DNA of 64,000 bases from IMG/VR virus record IMGVR_UViG_3300050120_000361, positions 144,539 through 208,538 of that record. One strand, 5' to 3'. The position numbers and the translations under genes are program-made. Source of the DNA: a virus. The notes below the pieces were generated by a model. The model had not been told where the DNA came from. It did not search any database and saw nothing but the letters and a program-made list of their open reading frames with translations. Position 1 is the stretch's first letter, and every line of letters begins with the position of its first letter. Shown one piece after another: positions 1 to 9,213 of the stretch.

Positions 1-1
1 A

Positions 2-589
2 AACTTGGCCATATGGAAGACGGGGCCTGCCGGCGCGCTTACGCCGAAGCTGCACGCGCTCAACAGGTTCCACGGGCCCTACCTGCCCTACCTGCGCAAG
101 CTCGACAATGAGCTTCAGTTCCAGTCTGAAGTTTCGACAAAGCCGCAGTCATCCATACTCAACATATGGGACCCGAACTTCGGAGGCTTGGGCGTGAGCG
201 CCACGGGCCTCTGGGCTGAGGTTGAGGGCAACGTGGTGAGTTCGCTGTTCTGCATGGACAAGACGCTCGTTGTCACGGAGGCGTTCGGCACCCAGTTCGA
301 TATGCGCCAGCTTCTCGGCACACTGATAACGATAGACGAGGCGATAATAGTGAACGACAACGCGGCGTATATAAGCAGGATAAACGCGAATGTGGACCAG
401 TACATAGTGTCTTCATACATCGATTGGCTGCTGCTCAACATGTACGGTCTCGGCACGGTAACCAATGAATTGGGCCAAAAGGTCGCCTTTACCGTGTCCA
501 CCACAAACGCGTATATAATAAACTTCCAACCGGCAAATACATACCAGACAAGGTTTAATATGCTGGTATTCAACTTCATAAGGAAATAA
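2..589 (+). CDS. unknown virion-module protein, 5' end cut by the window
   Basis: The reading frame is open to the left edge, so the true start lies outside the window; an in-frame TTG at 5 exists but there is no reason to prefer it. About 195 residues are visible. I recognise no family. The C-terminal half (roughly 85-194) is rich in hydrophobic and beta-branched residues and looks like a compact beta fold, as in small phage structural proteins. It ends 6 bases before the collar-fibre gene, so it is probably cotranscribed with it and may be a fibre- or baseplate-associated protein. That role is inferred from position only. Confidence 0.6.
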   Translation, partial: NLAIWKTGPAGALTPKLHALNRFHGPYLPYLRKLDNELQFQSEVSTKPQSSILNIWDPNFGGLGVSATGLWAEVEGNVVSSLFCMDKTLVVTEAFGTQFDMRQLLGTLITIDEAIIVNDNAAYISRINANVDQYIVSSYIDWLLLNMYGLGTVTNELGQKVAFTVSTTNAYIINFQPANTYQTRFNMLVFNFIRK

Positions 590-595
590 CAGGAA

Positions 596-3500
596 ATGGG
601 ACAGAACATAGACACTCTCAAAAAGATAACGTACACCACAATGGACACGTTCCTCGAGGACCTTAACAGGAACTTCGCGGTAATACAGAATTCCCCATTG
701 TATAAGGGCGTTCCCGGACAGGGTGGTCCAGAAGGCGACGACGGTACCGCCGGCACGCGCGGCTCTTCCTTCATTTTCGTTTCACTTCAGTCCTTCCAGG
801 CGATATTCCCGAATGAGCTGCAGGCCGGAAGCGACATATCGCTGATATACCTGAACTCAAAGCTCGGAACGTTTGAGAACCAGCAGCTGCTGATGCAGGC
901 CCTCGGGGTTACGCAGCTCGTGGACAAGGACATCGTGGTGCTGACTAACACCGAGATGCTCTCGTACTCTTACGGGGCAAACACGTTTTCGGACACTGGA
1001 ATAGCCTTCAACCAGCAGACTTCCCTGGCGGCATCTATAGAGCAGGAGATTGAGACGTATGTGGCTTACTACGTGCAGAACAGTTCGGTAATCAACAGCA
1101 TAAAGAACATATTCTCCGATTTCCAGTCGCTTGGCAAGAACTACCCGGACACCAACAACACATTCACCACCACATCCATAACGGGCTCAACGGTGTACTC
1201 GCCGTACATACCCGGGTACAACAGCCAGATAGGCGTTCCGATAACTAACCACAAGTACTTCGGCTTCCAGGACAATGAGTTCCCTGTCAACAATGCAGGC
1301 ACTACTGTCTTCGGCTCGATAAAGCAGTACTACAACATGCTGATGGCAACCGTCTCAACGGACGGCAACAACACGCTGAACTCGGCATACGCTCCCGGCG
1401 TCAACAACATACCATCCGCCATATTCCTGCAGGACACCTACAACAACGGGCTGCTGGTCGGCTACAAGGGAAAGGCGAACCTGCGGAACTTCGGCTCCAT
1501 ATACAAGAATGAGGTAGACGAGTTCGTGATACAGTCGGACGCCGGCTCGCAGGACTCCGAGTACAGCAAGCTCCTGCTGCACGCAACCTACATGAAGTAC
1601 GCCAAGATCGTGTATTTCATGAACGACCTGCAGGTTAGCAGGGACCTGACGGTTGGGGGCGACCTGGACACCAAGGCGGTAAACACCGGAAAGTACACTG
1701 CTGGCGCCAGTTCCGGCAACAGCTTCAACAGCGGGGTTTCCGAATTCGGCGTACAGGAGAGCGGCTCGGTGAACAAGTCCGTAGCTACAACCGAGCAATG
1801 GCCCAACTACCCGAGCGCCGTCCTCGTGGCGGACAGCGTTGGCAACATACTGAAGAGCTACGGCATTGAGACAGCCGCTGAGAATGGGGCTGACCTCGTG
1901 GACCTGGCGCCAATAACCGTAATACCGAACAGCTCGCACAGCATACTGACTTCGAACTATTTCTCGTTCCTTGCCCAGAAGATAAACGCCGTTACGACCT
2001 ACGCCGCAAACAACTACTGGCGCAAGAACCAGTTCAATACCGGTGAAATATCGGACATTACGACATCGGATTCGCTGAACACCACCGGCAATACCAACCT
2101 CAGCGCGATGCTCACGCTCGTAAAGAATACGGGAATAGCTACGCTTACGGCCAACCAGTTCATTGACAATTCAGTGGCGAAGAAGTACGGCTTCTTCAAG
2201 GGAAACGTGTTCGTTACGGACGCTAACGGCAACCTGTCGCAGTCATACTTTTTGGACACCATCTACCCGCCAGACAGCGAGATAACCTCACCCGCCGACC
2301 TGCCGATATACTCCACGTCATCGCAGACGCTTATATCCACGTACCATTACGCGCACCTCGCGCAGAAGATAAACGCCAACAACAGCAATTTGGCCGCCAA
2401 CTACTGGTCCAAGGCTCAGTTCAGCACCTTCGCGATACCCAACCTGGCTCTCAGCGGCGACCTTTCCGCAAGGGGCAGCGTGGACTTCTCGCCGAACGGT
2501 GGCTCAAGCGTTTTCCACATAGACAATACCGCTGGCTCGATGACAATCGGCTCGACCACCTCACAGGTAGTTGTGCAGACGAACTCGTTAAAGCTGCAGC
2601 AGTTTCCAAGCAATGTGATAGTCACCGACGGTGCGGGAAACGTGGTGAACACCTACTCCATTGAGACCAACCAGTTCGCTTCGGGGGACCAGGCCGACGC
2701 CAACCCAATAACGGTGAACGTCACATCGGGCAGCAAGATACCCACTTCGGCCAATGTCGGATGGCTCGCCACAAAGCTCAACAATTTCATGGCGTGGGTT
2801 CAGGCCAATTACTGGAACAGGACCCAATTGTCCAATGGCTCCGTAAGCGACATAAGGGCGACCAACTCAATAAAATCCGACAACATACTCCAGGCGGGCA
2901 ACTCCTCGGACACTACGTTTTCCGCTAACGGTTCTACGGCCGTTCTTGGCAAGTCAAACGGCTCTACCACGATACGCGGCTCGGTCATAAACTTCGCCAA
3001 CCAGCCTTCAATAGTTCTGACAACAGACGCGTCAGGCAACCTCACGGGAAGCTACACCATTGAAACCGCAAAGCCTGTGTACACTTCTCAGTCGGACATT
3101 ACCAACAACTACTGGGCCACAGGAGCGAGCGCATTCGACACGGTTGCCTCATCTGCTGGCGGCGTTGTAACATCGGATATGTTCCTGTTCATAATGCGGA
3201 ACTTCAACTCCGTAAGGCAGCTCCTGTTCAACAGGCCGACCTATGCGGAGCTGAACAGCGTGCTGCCATCTGGTTCGATAATCATGTGGACTAACAAGAC
3301 CGGCTCGGTTCCATCCAACTTCACCATATGCGACGGCAGGGCCCTCGGCGGAAGCGGCGGCCTGATATTCACCGACAACCTGATAGACAAGTTCATTAAG
3401 GGCTCTCTTACCCCTGCGGTCGATGGCGGAAACGCGGGCCACCAACAGGTCCTTGTAACAGCCAACCTTGCGGCACACGGGCACAATGTGACAGTGGATG

Positions 3501-3787
3501 CGGGCGGCCTGCACACCCACAACGTAGAAGTAGGAGGAGGCCACACGCACACCCTGGCTCTTACGAGATCGCCGTACCACACATACGGTTCAGGGTCTGA
3601 CACGCCATACATATCTGGTCCTGGTGCTCAAGACATTCTTGGAACAAGCAACCAGGGAAGTCACAGCCACGTCATAGACTATGACGGAACCCATTCGCAC
3701 ACGGCCACAGCCGACGCCGCGGGAAGCGGCACAGCTTTCAGCGTGGAGCCACAGAGCTACACCGCCATATTCATCATGAAGAACTAA
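596..3787 (+). CDS. tail fibre with phage tail-collar domain and HxH metal-binding tip
   Basis: Predicted receptor-binding fibre, 1063 aa. Residues about 36-60 form a short collagen-like Gly-x-y stretch. Four tandem repeats of about 130 aa follow, each with a core like V-x-V-T-D-x-x-G-N and Y-x-I-E-T, and with an L-A-x-K-[IL]-N ... N-Y-W element in most copies. The C-terminal 170 residues resemble the phage tail-collar domain: P-S-G-S-I-I-M-W, then F-T-I-C-D-G-R. After that come five H-x-H motifs between about 961 and 1050 (HGH, HTH, HTH, HSH, HSH). In T4, H-x-H motifs at the ends of gp12 and gp37 bind metal ions inside an intertwined trimer, so the same architecture is likely here. Homotrimer formation and host binding are inferred from the family. 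Confidence 0.85.
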   Translation: MGQNIDTLKKITYTTMDTFLEDLNRNFAVIQNSPLYKGVPGQGGPEGDDGTAGTRGSSFIFVSLQSFQAIFPNELQAGSDISLIYLNSKLGTFENQQLLMQALGVTQLVDKDIVVLTNTEMLSYSYGANTFSDTGIAFNQQTSLAASIEQEIETYVAYYVQNSSVINSIKNIFSDFQSLGKNYPDTNNTFTTTSITGSTVYSPYIPGYNSQIGVPITNHKYFGFQDNEFPVNNAGTTVFGSIKQYYNMLMATVSTDGNNTLNSAYAPGVNNIPSAIFLQDTYNNGLLVGYKGKANLRNFGSIYKNEVDEFVIQSDAGSQDSEYSKLLLHATYMKYAKIVYFMNDLQVSRDLTVGGDLDTKAVNTGKYTAGASSGNSFNSGVSEFGVQESGSVNKSVATTEQWPNYPSAVLVADSVGNILKSYGIETAAENGADLVDLAPITVIPNSSHSILTSNYFSFLAQKINAVTTYAANNYWRKNQFNTGEISDITTSDSLNTTGNTNLSAMLTLVKNTGIATLTANQFIDNSVAKKYGFFKGNVFVTDANGNLSQSYFLDTIYPPDSEITSPADLPIYSTSSQTLISTYHYAHLAQKINANNSNLAANYWSKAQFSTFAIPNLALSGDLSARGSVDFSPNGGSSVFHIDNTAGSMTIGSTTSQVVVQTNSLKLQQFPSNVIVTDGAGNVVNTYSIETNQFASGDQADANPITVNVTSGSKIPTSANVGWLATKLNNFMAWVQANYWNRTQLSNGSVSDIRATNSIKSDNILQAGNSSDTTFSANGSTAVLGKSNGSTTIRGSVINFANQPSIVLTTDASGNLTGSYTIETAKPVYTSQSDITNNYWATGASAFDTVASSAGGVVTSDMFLFIMRNFNSVRQLLFNRPTYAELNSVLPSGSIIMWTNKTGSVPSNFTICDGRALGGSGGLIFTDNLIDKFIKGSLTPAVDGGNAGHQQVLVTANLAAHGHNVTVDAGGLHTHNVEVGGGHTHTLALTRSPYHTYGSGSDTPYISGPGAQDILGTSNQGSHSHVIDYDGTHSHTATADAAGSGTAFSVEPQSYTAIFIMKN
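1815..3105 (+). repeat. four ~130-aa tandem modules in the tail fibre
   Basis: Degenerate coding repeats whose cores (V-x-V-T-D-x-x-G-N) start near 1821, 2209, 2614 and 3008, a period of about 388-405 bases. Copies have diverged at the DNA level but keep the protein pattern, which suggests shaft modules gained by duplication. Confidence 0.7.
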
Positions 3788-3788
3788 T

Positions 3789-5573
3789 ATGTCAGAAAGC
3801 CAGGACATAGGGATATTTGAGGACGGCAACGACGGCTTCGCGAGCTATCAGGGAATGATTTTCTGGGAGAACGCGGTGCTGTACGTGGTCCAAAAATTCA
3901 CCAAATTCGACATTGACAAGCTTTCGCTTGCGGTAGACCAGCAGGACCTTTTCGACATAAAGGCTGCCTACTCCTACGACAACAGGAACTGGAGCGAGCC
4001 GAAGCCGCTTGATGATTGGCAGGCAGAGAACGAGTACCTGCAGGCCAATGCTGAGTATCCGGACCTGCAGTACGTTTGGATAAGCCTCTGGTTCATGAAG
4101 CGCGAGCCAAGCGACAGGGTTACGGACACGCTCTACATCAGGCAGAACACCGACAAGAACCTTTACATCTGCAGGGTTGCGGAAATATCATACAACGGTT
4201 CGTCTTTGGACTTCAACGACGAGGACGTGATACACGTGCGGCCGTTCCACAACGTAATAGACAGGTACCCCAAATGGAACTTCTACGACAACCAGCAGGT
4301 GAACATACGCAGGTGGAAGGACATGTGCAGGTCCACGTTGTACAGTCATGGGCACGTTGCCGTTTGGTTTAAGACGCTGCCGGTTGAGTCCGCCACGCAA
4401 AACACCTTCGCTAACCATGTGATGAGGAACGTGGTTTCTATTAAGAAGCTGTTGGTGATTTCACCGAACAACGAGATACCTTCAGAGAAGCAGGTCTACA
4501 CCGAGTGGGACATGCCTCTGATGGACGATTTCGTTATCCACGTGGTTGACGAGCTCTTCAAGAACGCGTTCGGAGAGGACACGGTTCCCCTCCAGAAGGA
4601 CTACCTGTACATACCAATGCTTGACAGGCTTTTCAAGGTGAGCAATGTGCAGCCCTCAGACAAGCGCTTCATGGGCAAGGTCGGTTGGTGGGAGTGTTAC
4701 CTAGCAAAATACGAGGAGGACGCCACTGTGGGCATGAAGCCCGGTCTCCGTGAGGAAATGGAGCAATTCGATGGTATGGACGAAGCTCTTGAAGGCTTCA
4801 ACGTCATTGAGGAGCTTGAGGACATGCGGGAAGATGCGGTGCTTGACGCCGAAAAGATCTCACACCTAACGGCTGATGAGAAGAAGGCCGTCAACCAGAA
4901 CTATTCTAACAAGCTAGTGGACAGCACCAATTTCGTTGACCTGAAGGACACTGAGAGCCAGCGCTCCCTTTACTCGAAGCGTCTCGACATAATTTCAGTA
5001 AACCCCGACGGCAATTCGCTCTTTCCGGTGACAATGTACAACTGCGCCGCGATAGGCTCAAGGGAGGTTGCGCTGACATACGACCTGAAGGACTACACGG
5101 CCACGAGCGGCAACAGGCTGACTGTCGGCGGGACTCTTTCATTCTCTTTTGATTTCGTTCTGCAGTCCAAATTCAACGGTGAACTGTTCGACCTGTCTCC
5201 CGCAATGACGCTCGTAATGTCGAGAGCGTGCAAGCTGTCCATAGTGCTAAACTCCACGCAGGTTACCCAAAAGGCGGACTATGCCTTCGTTGCCGGCGAG
5301 TACTACAAGATTGAACTGGATTGGACCAAGTCAATAAACCAACTGGCTCTCAGGATATTTCTGCTGGCTGACGGGGCAAAAACCATAGCCTATCAGAACA
5401 TATACATAGTGAATGGCGGACTCAATACCGACCCATTCGGCTCAACACCGCAGCAGCTGATAATGTACGGCGGAAACTGGCTGTGCGGGCAGACAAAACT
5501 CGACATCGACGAAAAATCGATAATAGCCGACGCGGTTAACCCGATACTTGTTCTGAACAAGTTCGGCCTATAA
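3789..5573 (+). CDS. large structural protein, probable baseplate or neck component
   Basis: 594 aa; begins 1 base after the fibre gene stops. Two parts are visible. Residues about 1-310 form an aromatic-rich globular region that ends in a D-Y-L-Y-I-P-M-L-D-R-L-F-K-V segment followed by a short G-W-W-E-C-Y-L strand; this recalls the way T4 neck and wedge proteins end a domain, but I cannot assign a specific T4 gene. A charged, partly acidic linker (310-390) joins it to a C-terminal domain (about 405-594) with alternating strands, compatible with a jelly-roll or lectin-like carbohydrate-binding fold. Position between a fibre and the tail genes supports a tail-tip role. Function inferred. Confidence 0.7.
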   Translation: MSESQDIGIFEDGNDGFASYQGMIFWENAVLYVVQKFTKFDIDKLSLAVDQQDLFDIKAAYSYDNRNWSEPKPLDDWQAENEYLQANAEYPDLQYVWISLWFMKREPSDRVTDTLYIRQNTDKNLYICRVAEISYNGSSLDFNDEDVIHVRPFHNVIDRYPKWNFYDNQQVNIRRWKDMCRSTLYSHGHVAVWFKTLPVESATQNTFANHVMRNVVSIKKLLVISPNNEIPSEKQVYTEWDMPLMDDFVIHVVDELFKNAFGEDTVPLQKDYLYIPMLDRLFKVSNVQPSDKRFMGKVGWWECYLAKYEEDATVGMKPGLREEMEQFDGMDEALEGFNVIEELEDMREDAVLDAEKISHLTADEKKAVNQNYSNKLVDSTNFVDLKDTESQRSLYSKRLDIISVNPDGNSLFPVTMYNCAAIGSREVALTYDLKDYTATSGNRLTVGGTLSFSFDFVLQSKFNGELFDLSPAMTLVMSRACKLSIVLNSTQVTQKADYAFVAGEYYKIELDWTKSINQLALRIFLLADGAKTIAYQNIYIVNGGLNTDPFGSTPQQLIMYGGNWLCGQTKLDIDEKSIIADAVNPILVLNKFGL

Positions 5574-5599
5574 CAAATACCATAACAGGATAACAAAGG

Positions 5600-6358
5600 A
5601 TGGAAAACAGCGAAGAAACATACCATCAGTATGAAGAAGAGGTAAACAGATACGCTCAGGAAAACCCCGAACCGGACGATGATTTGGATGACTTCGAGCA
5701 GATGGAGGACCCGGGAACGGACTACTTTGCTTCGATAGACGAGCTGCCCACGGACGATGATGTCCTGAAGCTTACGGAATACGACGGCAATCTGGGCCTT
5801 CAGCCCACTAACGGCGTTGTTGCCGAGTACCGCGACATCGACATAGAGAAGGTCGACAAGAAGCACGAGATACAGGCGAAAAACTTCGTAACGCGAGTGA
5901 CGAAGTTCATAATCGACTTCAAGGACGTAGAGCTTTCGGACAAGCACCAGCTGTACATCAAGGATGTGGCCAAGTTCCAGTTGGAGAACCTTGTCGACAT
6001 GATGTCGCTGGTATCGGTCAATAAGGAAATGCTGGCCAACATAGTGCGCAGAGTCAACAGCACACAGGCCGAGGACTACGCAATGATTGGCACATACAAC
6101 AACCTTGTGACGCTTCACCTCAAATTGATGAAGGAGCTCCAGAACAGCTACAAGTCGCTTCCGAGCGTGCTCAAGAAAATGCGCACAGAGGTGCTTTGTA
6201 ACCAGGAACTCGGTGACGCCACAGGACCGGAGCCCGGAGACGAGAAGGAGCCCATCACCGAGCAGTACGGAAGCCTGCAGTTCAACAACACTAAGCATCT
6301 GCTCAAGACATTGCGGGCGAAAAACGACGAGAAAACCGCCAATGCGCCTCAGCAATAG
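5600..6358 (+). CDS. acidic protein of unknown function
   Basis: 252 aa, highly acidic in the first 70 residues (runs of E and D), then a predicted helical core (about 85-205) rich in K, E and L. No membrane segment or signal peptide and no motif I recognise. It lies between a structural gene and the tail sheath gene. The acidic start and helical body would suit an assembly factor or chaperone, but that is a guess. Confidence 0.65.
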   Translation: MENSEETYHQYEEEVNRYAQENPEPDDDLDDFEQMEDPGTDYFASIDELPTDDDVLKLTEYDGNLGLQPTNGVVAEYRDIDIEKVDKKHEIQAKNFVTRVTKFIIDFKDVELSDKHQLYIKDVAKFQLENLVDMMSLVSVNKEMLANIVRRVNSTQAEDYAMIGTYNNLVTLHLKLMKELQNSYKSLPSVLKKMRTEVLCNQELGDATGPEPGDEKEPITEQYGSLQFNNTKHLLKTLRAKNDEKTANAPQQ

Positions 6359-6409
6359 ATAAAACAATAATAGTAAAAATATTCATAAACAAAAATAAAG
6401 CAAAAAATC

Positions 6410-9130
6410 ATGGACCCAAGGTTATTAGCAATTGCAGCCAAAGCTGCAGGAACTTACTTTATCGTGACGGACAATTCGCTTGTTCAAACGACTGCAGTAC
6501 CGCCTAACCTACGGATAATTTTTGTGAATGTACCGGCCGGTCCTGTTAATACGGTGGTGGTATTTCAGCAAGGAGACACCGCAGGCCTGGCCTCAATATT
6601 CGGAACCGCTTCCCGCACGCAGGAGAAGAAGGGCAACTACTCACTTAGGACGTGCAACGACGCGCTTGTCGGCGGACCGATAGGAGTGATAAACCTGCGC
6701 GTCTTCGCTTCAGAAGACCTTGTGGGAGTCGCCGGCATATCACCTAACAGCACCTTTTTGGAGGACAAGACCACGGCTTACGCCAACGTCTTCAACACCA
6801 ATGGCTTCTGGACGGCCCAGGCCAAAAACATAGCTCCGCTGATGTCCCGCGCCAACTACCTGAACTTCGCAAACGTCGGAGCTTCGAACGTCAGCATATT
6901 CGTCACCTCGGCAATACCGGCCAACTACCAGTCGCTTACCAGCCAGTACGGCAACACGCTTACGGCTATGAGCCTGAGCGTTGACGACTATCCTGGTTTG
7001 GACATGGGCATCAAGCTGGCCGACACATTCGTTGACGTTTACGTTTTCGCGAACACTTTCGACCCGCAGACGGTTTCAACCAACCGCTACTACGGCCAGC
7101 TGTTCAACAGCGACGGGAGCATCAACTACGAGAACCTCCCTGCCCTTTCGCTCATACCTGAGTCCGGCTTCATACGCACAATCACTGGCTCACTGCTGCC
7201 AAACCTCCTGAGCGAAAGCGCGGCCGATTTGTCAATAGACACGCTGATGAACACGCTGTACCCTCAAACGGGCGTGATAGCGCACATCAATGATGATTTG
7301 CTGGAAACCGATTTGACCGAGCCGCCCGTGCTCAACGTTAACGCCACGGACGTGTACAACGCCGACGGCACGCTTAACCAGCTCACAGGTTCGAGCATCA
7401 GCATACTGTCGCACATGTTCAAGGAAATCGACGGAATGCCTACGGTTGACCTGGATGAGGTTCACGACGCTGACGTTGTGGGCATGAACACCCACCTGTT
7501 GCTTTCGGTTACTGGCACTATCTTCCAGGACGGCCAGGAAAACGGGAACAAGATACTCTCAATCTACGAGCAGGGCACGCGCATTGGCGACGAGATCGTT
7601 TTCGAGGATTTGGACACCGAGGACACCAAAACGGTTGTCGTTACTGGCCTTTCCATCATTGAGCAGAACGTCGCTACGGACCCAATAACGCTTGCGGCCC
7701 TTGCCAAGACCGTACTCACTATACCACAGCCCACAGACACCATTTCAGTTGTGTTGGATTGGACGGCGGTTACGCACGCGGACACTTACAGCGTGTACCG
7801 CAAGAAATCTACCGACTCGGCTTGGGTACTCCTGCAGGGCGCGATTTCAGCGCTTACCTACACTGACACGACTGTTCAGCCTTCATTCACATACCAATAC
7901 TACGTGTTGGCAGTGAACGCCGCGGCGGCCTACGTGTCCAGCATATCAATAGCCAAGCAGATAACCACCATTGCGGTTAACGGCGACCCAACCACAATTG
8001 GCGCTTCAACTGCGTCCAACAACCAACCGGCCGACCTTCCAACAACAATAGCTGGAACAAAGACCTATTCGGTTGCCCTGCTTACCTGCTCTGGACCGGT
8101 TAACGCCGCGTCATACACCCGCAAGAAGCCATTCAAGACAATCGCCGGCATAGCCACCATGCCTTTCGGTCTTGTCGCTTACACGCCGCGTACGGCCCAA
8201 TTCACCGACGGCACCTCGGCCACCCAGTCCGCGATACTCGACGTGATGAACACGCCGGGACTCGTTAAGGGCATAGCCGCTCTCGGCACGGCGCGCTACG
8301 TAGTGGACGCTTTCAAGTCCTTCGTTGAAGGGAGCTACAAGTACCAGTACGGCCAGTTGGCGTACACGCTCGACGCTAAGAACACTTTCGTCCGTAACAT
8401 CATCAACGAGCCGTTCCTGCAGGACCTGCAGAAGTCCACCAACCCGCTGTTCTCGCAAGGGCCTGGCTTCCCATTCGACCCAAGCTACCTCGCGCAGGGC
8501 GGCAATCCGGACTTCTCCACAGTCCTGCTCTCCAAGTTCGGACAAGGCTCTGAGATGAGCTTCTTCTTCGGCTCCGGTAACGTTGACGCTAAGGGCAATG
8601 TGTCTCCGGTTGCGGGAATAGTGTCAAACGTGTTCATTAACAAGCAGTTCCCTTACGACGTTGCTGCCAATGCGAGCGGCTACCTGACAGGCATAACAGG
8701 CCTTGAGGACAGCCCCAACGGTTCCGACGACCGCCTGCCATATGAGCAGTTCCTCTGGAACCCGATAATAGCGCAGAAGGGAAGCTTCACGATATACGGC
8801 AACTTTACCGGCCAGAAAATCAACACCTCCCTTCAGGCCATACACAACTCTGAGCTGCTCGCCTACGTTAAGGGCACCCTGCTAGCGATGACCATTGACG
8901 ACCCGTTCAAGAAGGGCCTGTACAACGAGTACCTCGCAACGCAGACCGAGGTCAACACTTTCATCCAGAGCCTCGTGCTCGCGGGCGCGATACAGCCGAA
9001 CCCTATCGTGATATGCGACGCCACCAACAACACCGTTGACGTGTCAAAGGCTAAAATCAAGCTGATACACGTAGAGTACACCGGCGTTGACTGCCTTGAC
9101 AAGACTGTGTTTGATTTGAACCTGGACTAA
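6410..9130 (+). CDS. tail sheath protein with fibronectin type III insert
   Basis: 906 aa contractile sheath subunit (T4 gp18 family, usually about 660 aa). The N-terminal domain has the sheath-like order: V-V-V-F-Q-Q-G-D then a short region ending S-I-F-G-T, then G-G-P-I-G-V-I-N-L-R-V-F. The C-terminal domain (about 780-906) has the conserved helix and strand pattern around G-S-F-T-I-Y-G-N and D-P-F-K-K-G-L-Y-N. An inserted domain at about 445-535 looks like fibronectin type III (L-D-W-T, then Y-S-V-Y-R-K, then Y-Q-Y-Y-V-L-A-V-N). Such inserts usually decorate the outer surface. An AT-rich leader precedes the gene, a stem-loop follows it, and the tail tube gene is nearby, as expected. Confidence 0.85.
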   Translation: MDPRLLAIAAKAAGTYFIVTDNSLVQTTAVPPNLRIIFVNVPAGPVNTVVVFQQGDTAGLASIFGTASRTQEKKGNYSLRTCNDALVGGPIGVINLRVFASEDLVGVAGISPNSTFLEDKTTAYANVFNTNGFWTAQAKNIAPLMSRANYLNFANVGASNVSIFVTSAIPANYQSLTSQYGNTLTAMSLSVDDYPGLDMGIKLADTFVDVYVFANTFDPQTVSTNRYYGQLFNSDGSINYENLPALSLIPESGFIRTITGSLLPNLLSESAADLSIDTLMNTLYPQTGVIAHINDDLLETDLTEPPVLNVNATDVYNADGTLNQLTGSSISILSHMFKEIDGMPTVDLDEVHDADVVGMNTHLLLSVTGTIFQDGQENGNKILSIYEQGTRIGDEIVFEDLDTEDTKTVVVTGLSIIEQNVATDPITLAALAKTVLTIPQPTDTISVVLDWTAVTHADTYSVYRKKSTDSAWVLLQGAISALTYTDTTVQPSFTYQYYVLAVNAAAAYVSSISIAKQITTIAVNGDPTTIGASTASNNQPADLPTTIAGTKTYSVALLTCSGPVNAASYTRKKPFKTIAGIATMPFGLVAYTPRTAQFTDGTSATQSAILDVMNTPGLVKGIAALGTARYVVDAFKSFVEGSYKYQYGQLAYTLDAKNTFVRNIINEPFLQDLQKSTNPLFSQGPGFPFDPSYLAQGGNPDFSTVLLSKFGQGSEMSFFFGSGNVDAKGNVSPVAGIVSNVFINKQFPYDVAANASGYLTGITGLEDSPNGSDDRLPYEQFLWNPIIAQKGSFTIYGNFTGQKINTSLQAIHNSELLAYVKGTLLAMTIDDPFKKGLYNEYLATQTEVNTFIQSLVLAGAIQPNPIVICDATNNTVDVSKAKIKLIHVEYTGVDCLDKTVFDLNLD

Positions 9131-9155
9131 CCGGGCGGACAAGGAAACAAAAAAC

Positions 9156-9184
9156 AGGGAAAACGGCGAAAATCCGTTTTCCCT
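9156..9184 (+). terminator. stem-loop after tail sheath gene
   Basis: A perfect 11-bp stem (AGGGAAAACGG with CCGTTTTCCCT) closes a 7-base loop, 25 bases after the sheath stop. There is no clean T run, so it may be a weak terminator or an mRNA-stabilising 3' hairpin. Confidence 0.6.
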
Positions 9185-9213
9185 AAATAACTTACTTATA
9201 AAACAAATAGGAT

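Noticed and set aside
5393-6367. Minus-strand ORF of 324 codons across two genes
   Set aside because: Antisense to the end of one structural gene and the whole acidic gene; low-complexity V/L composition and no plausible start context.
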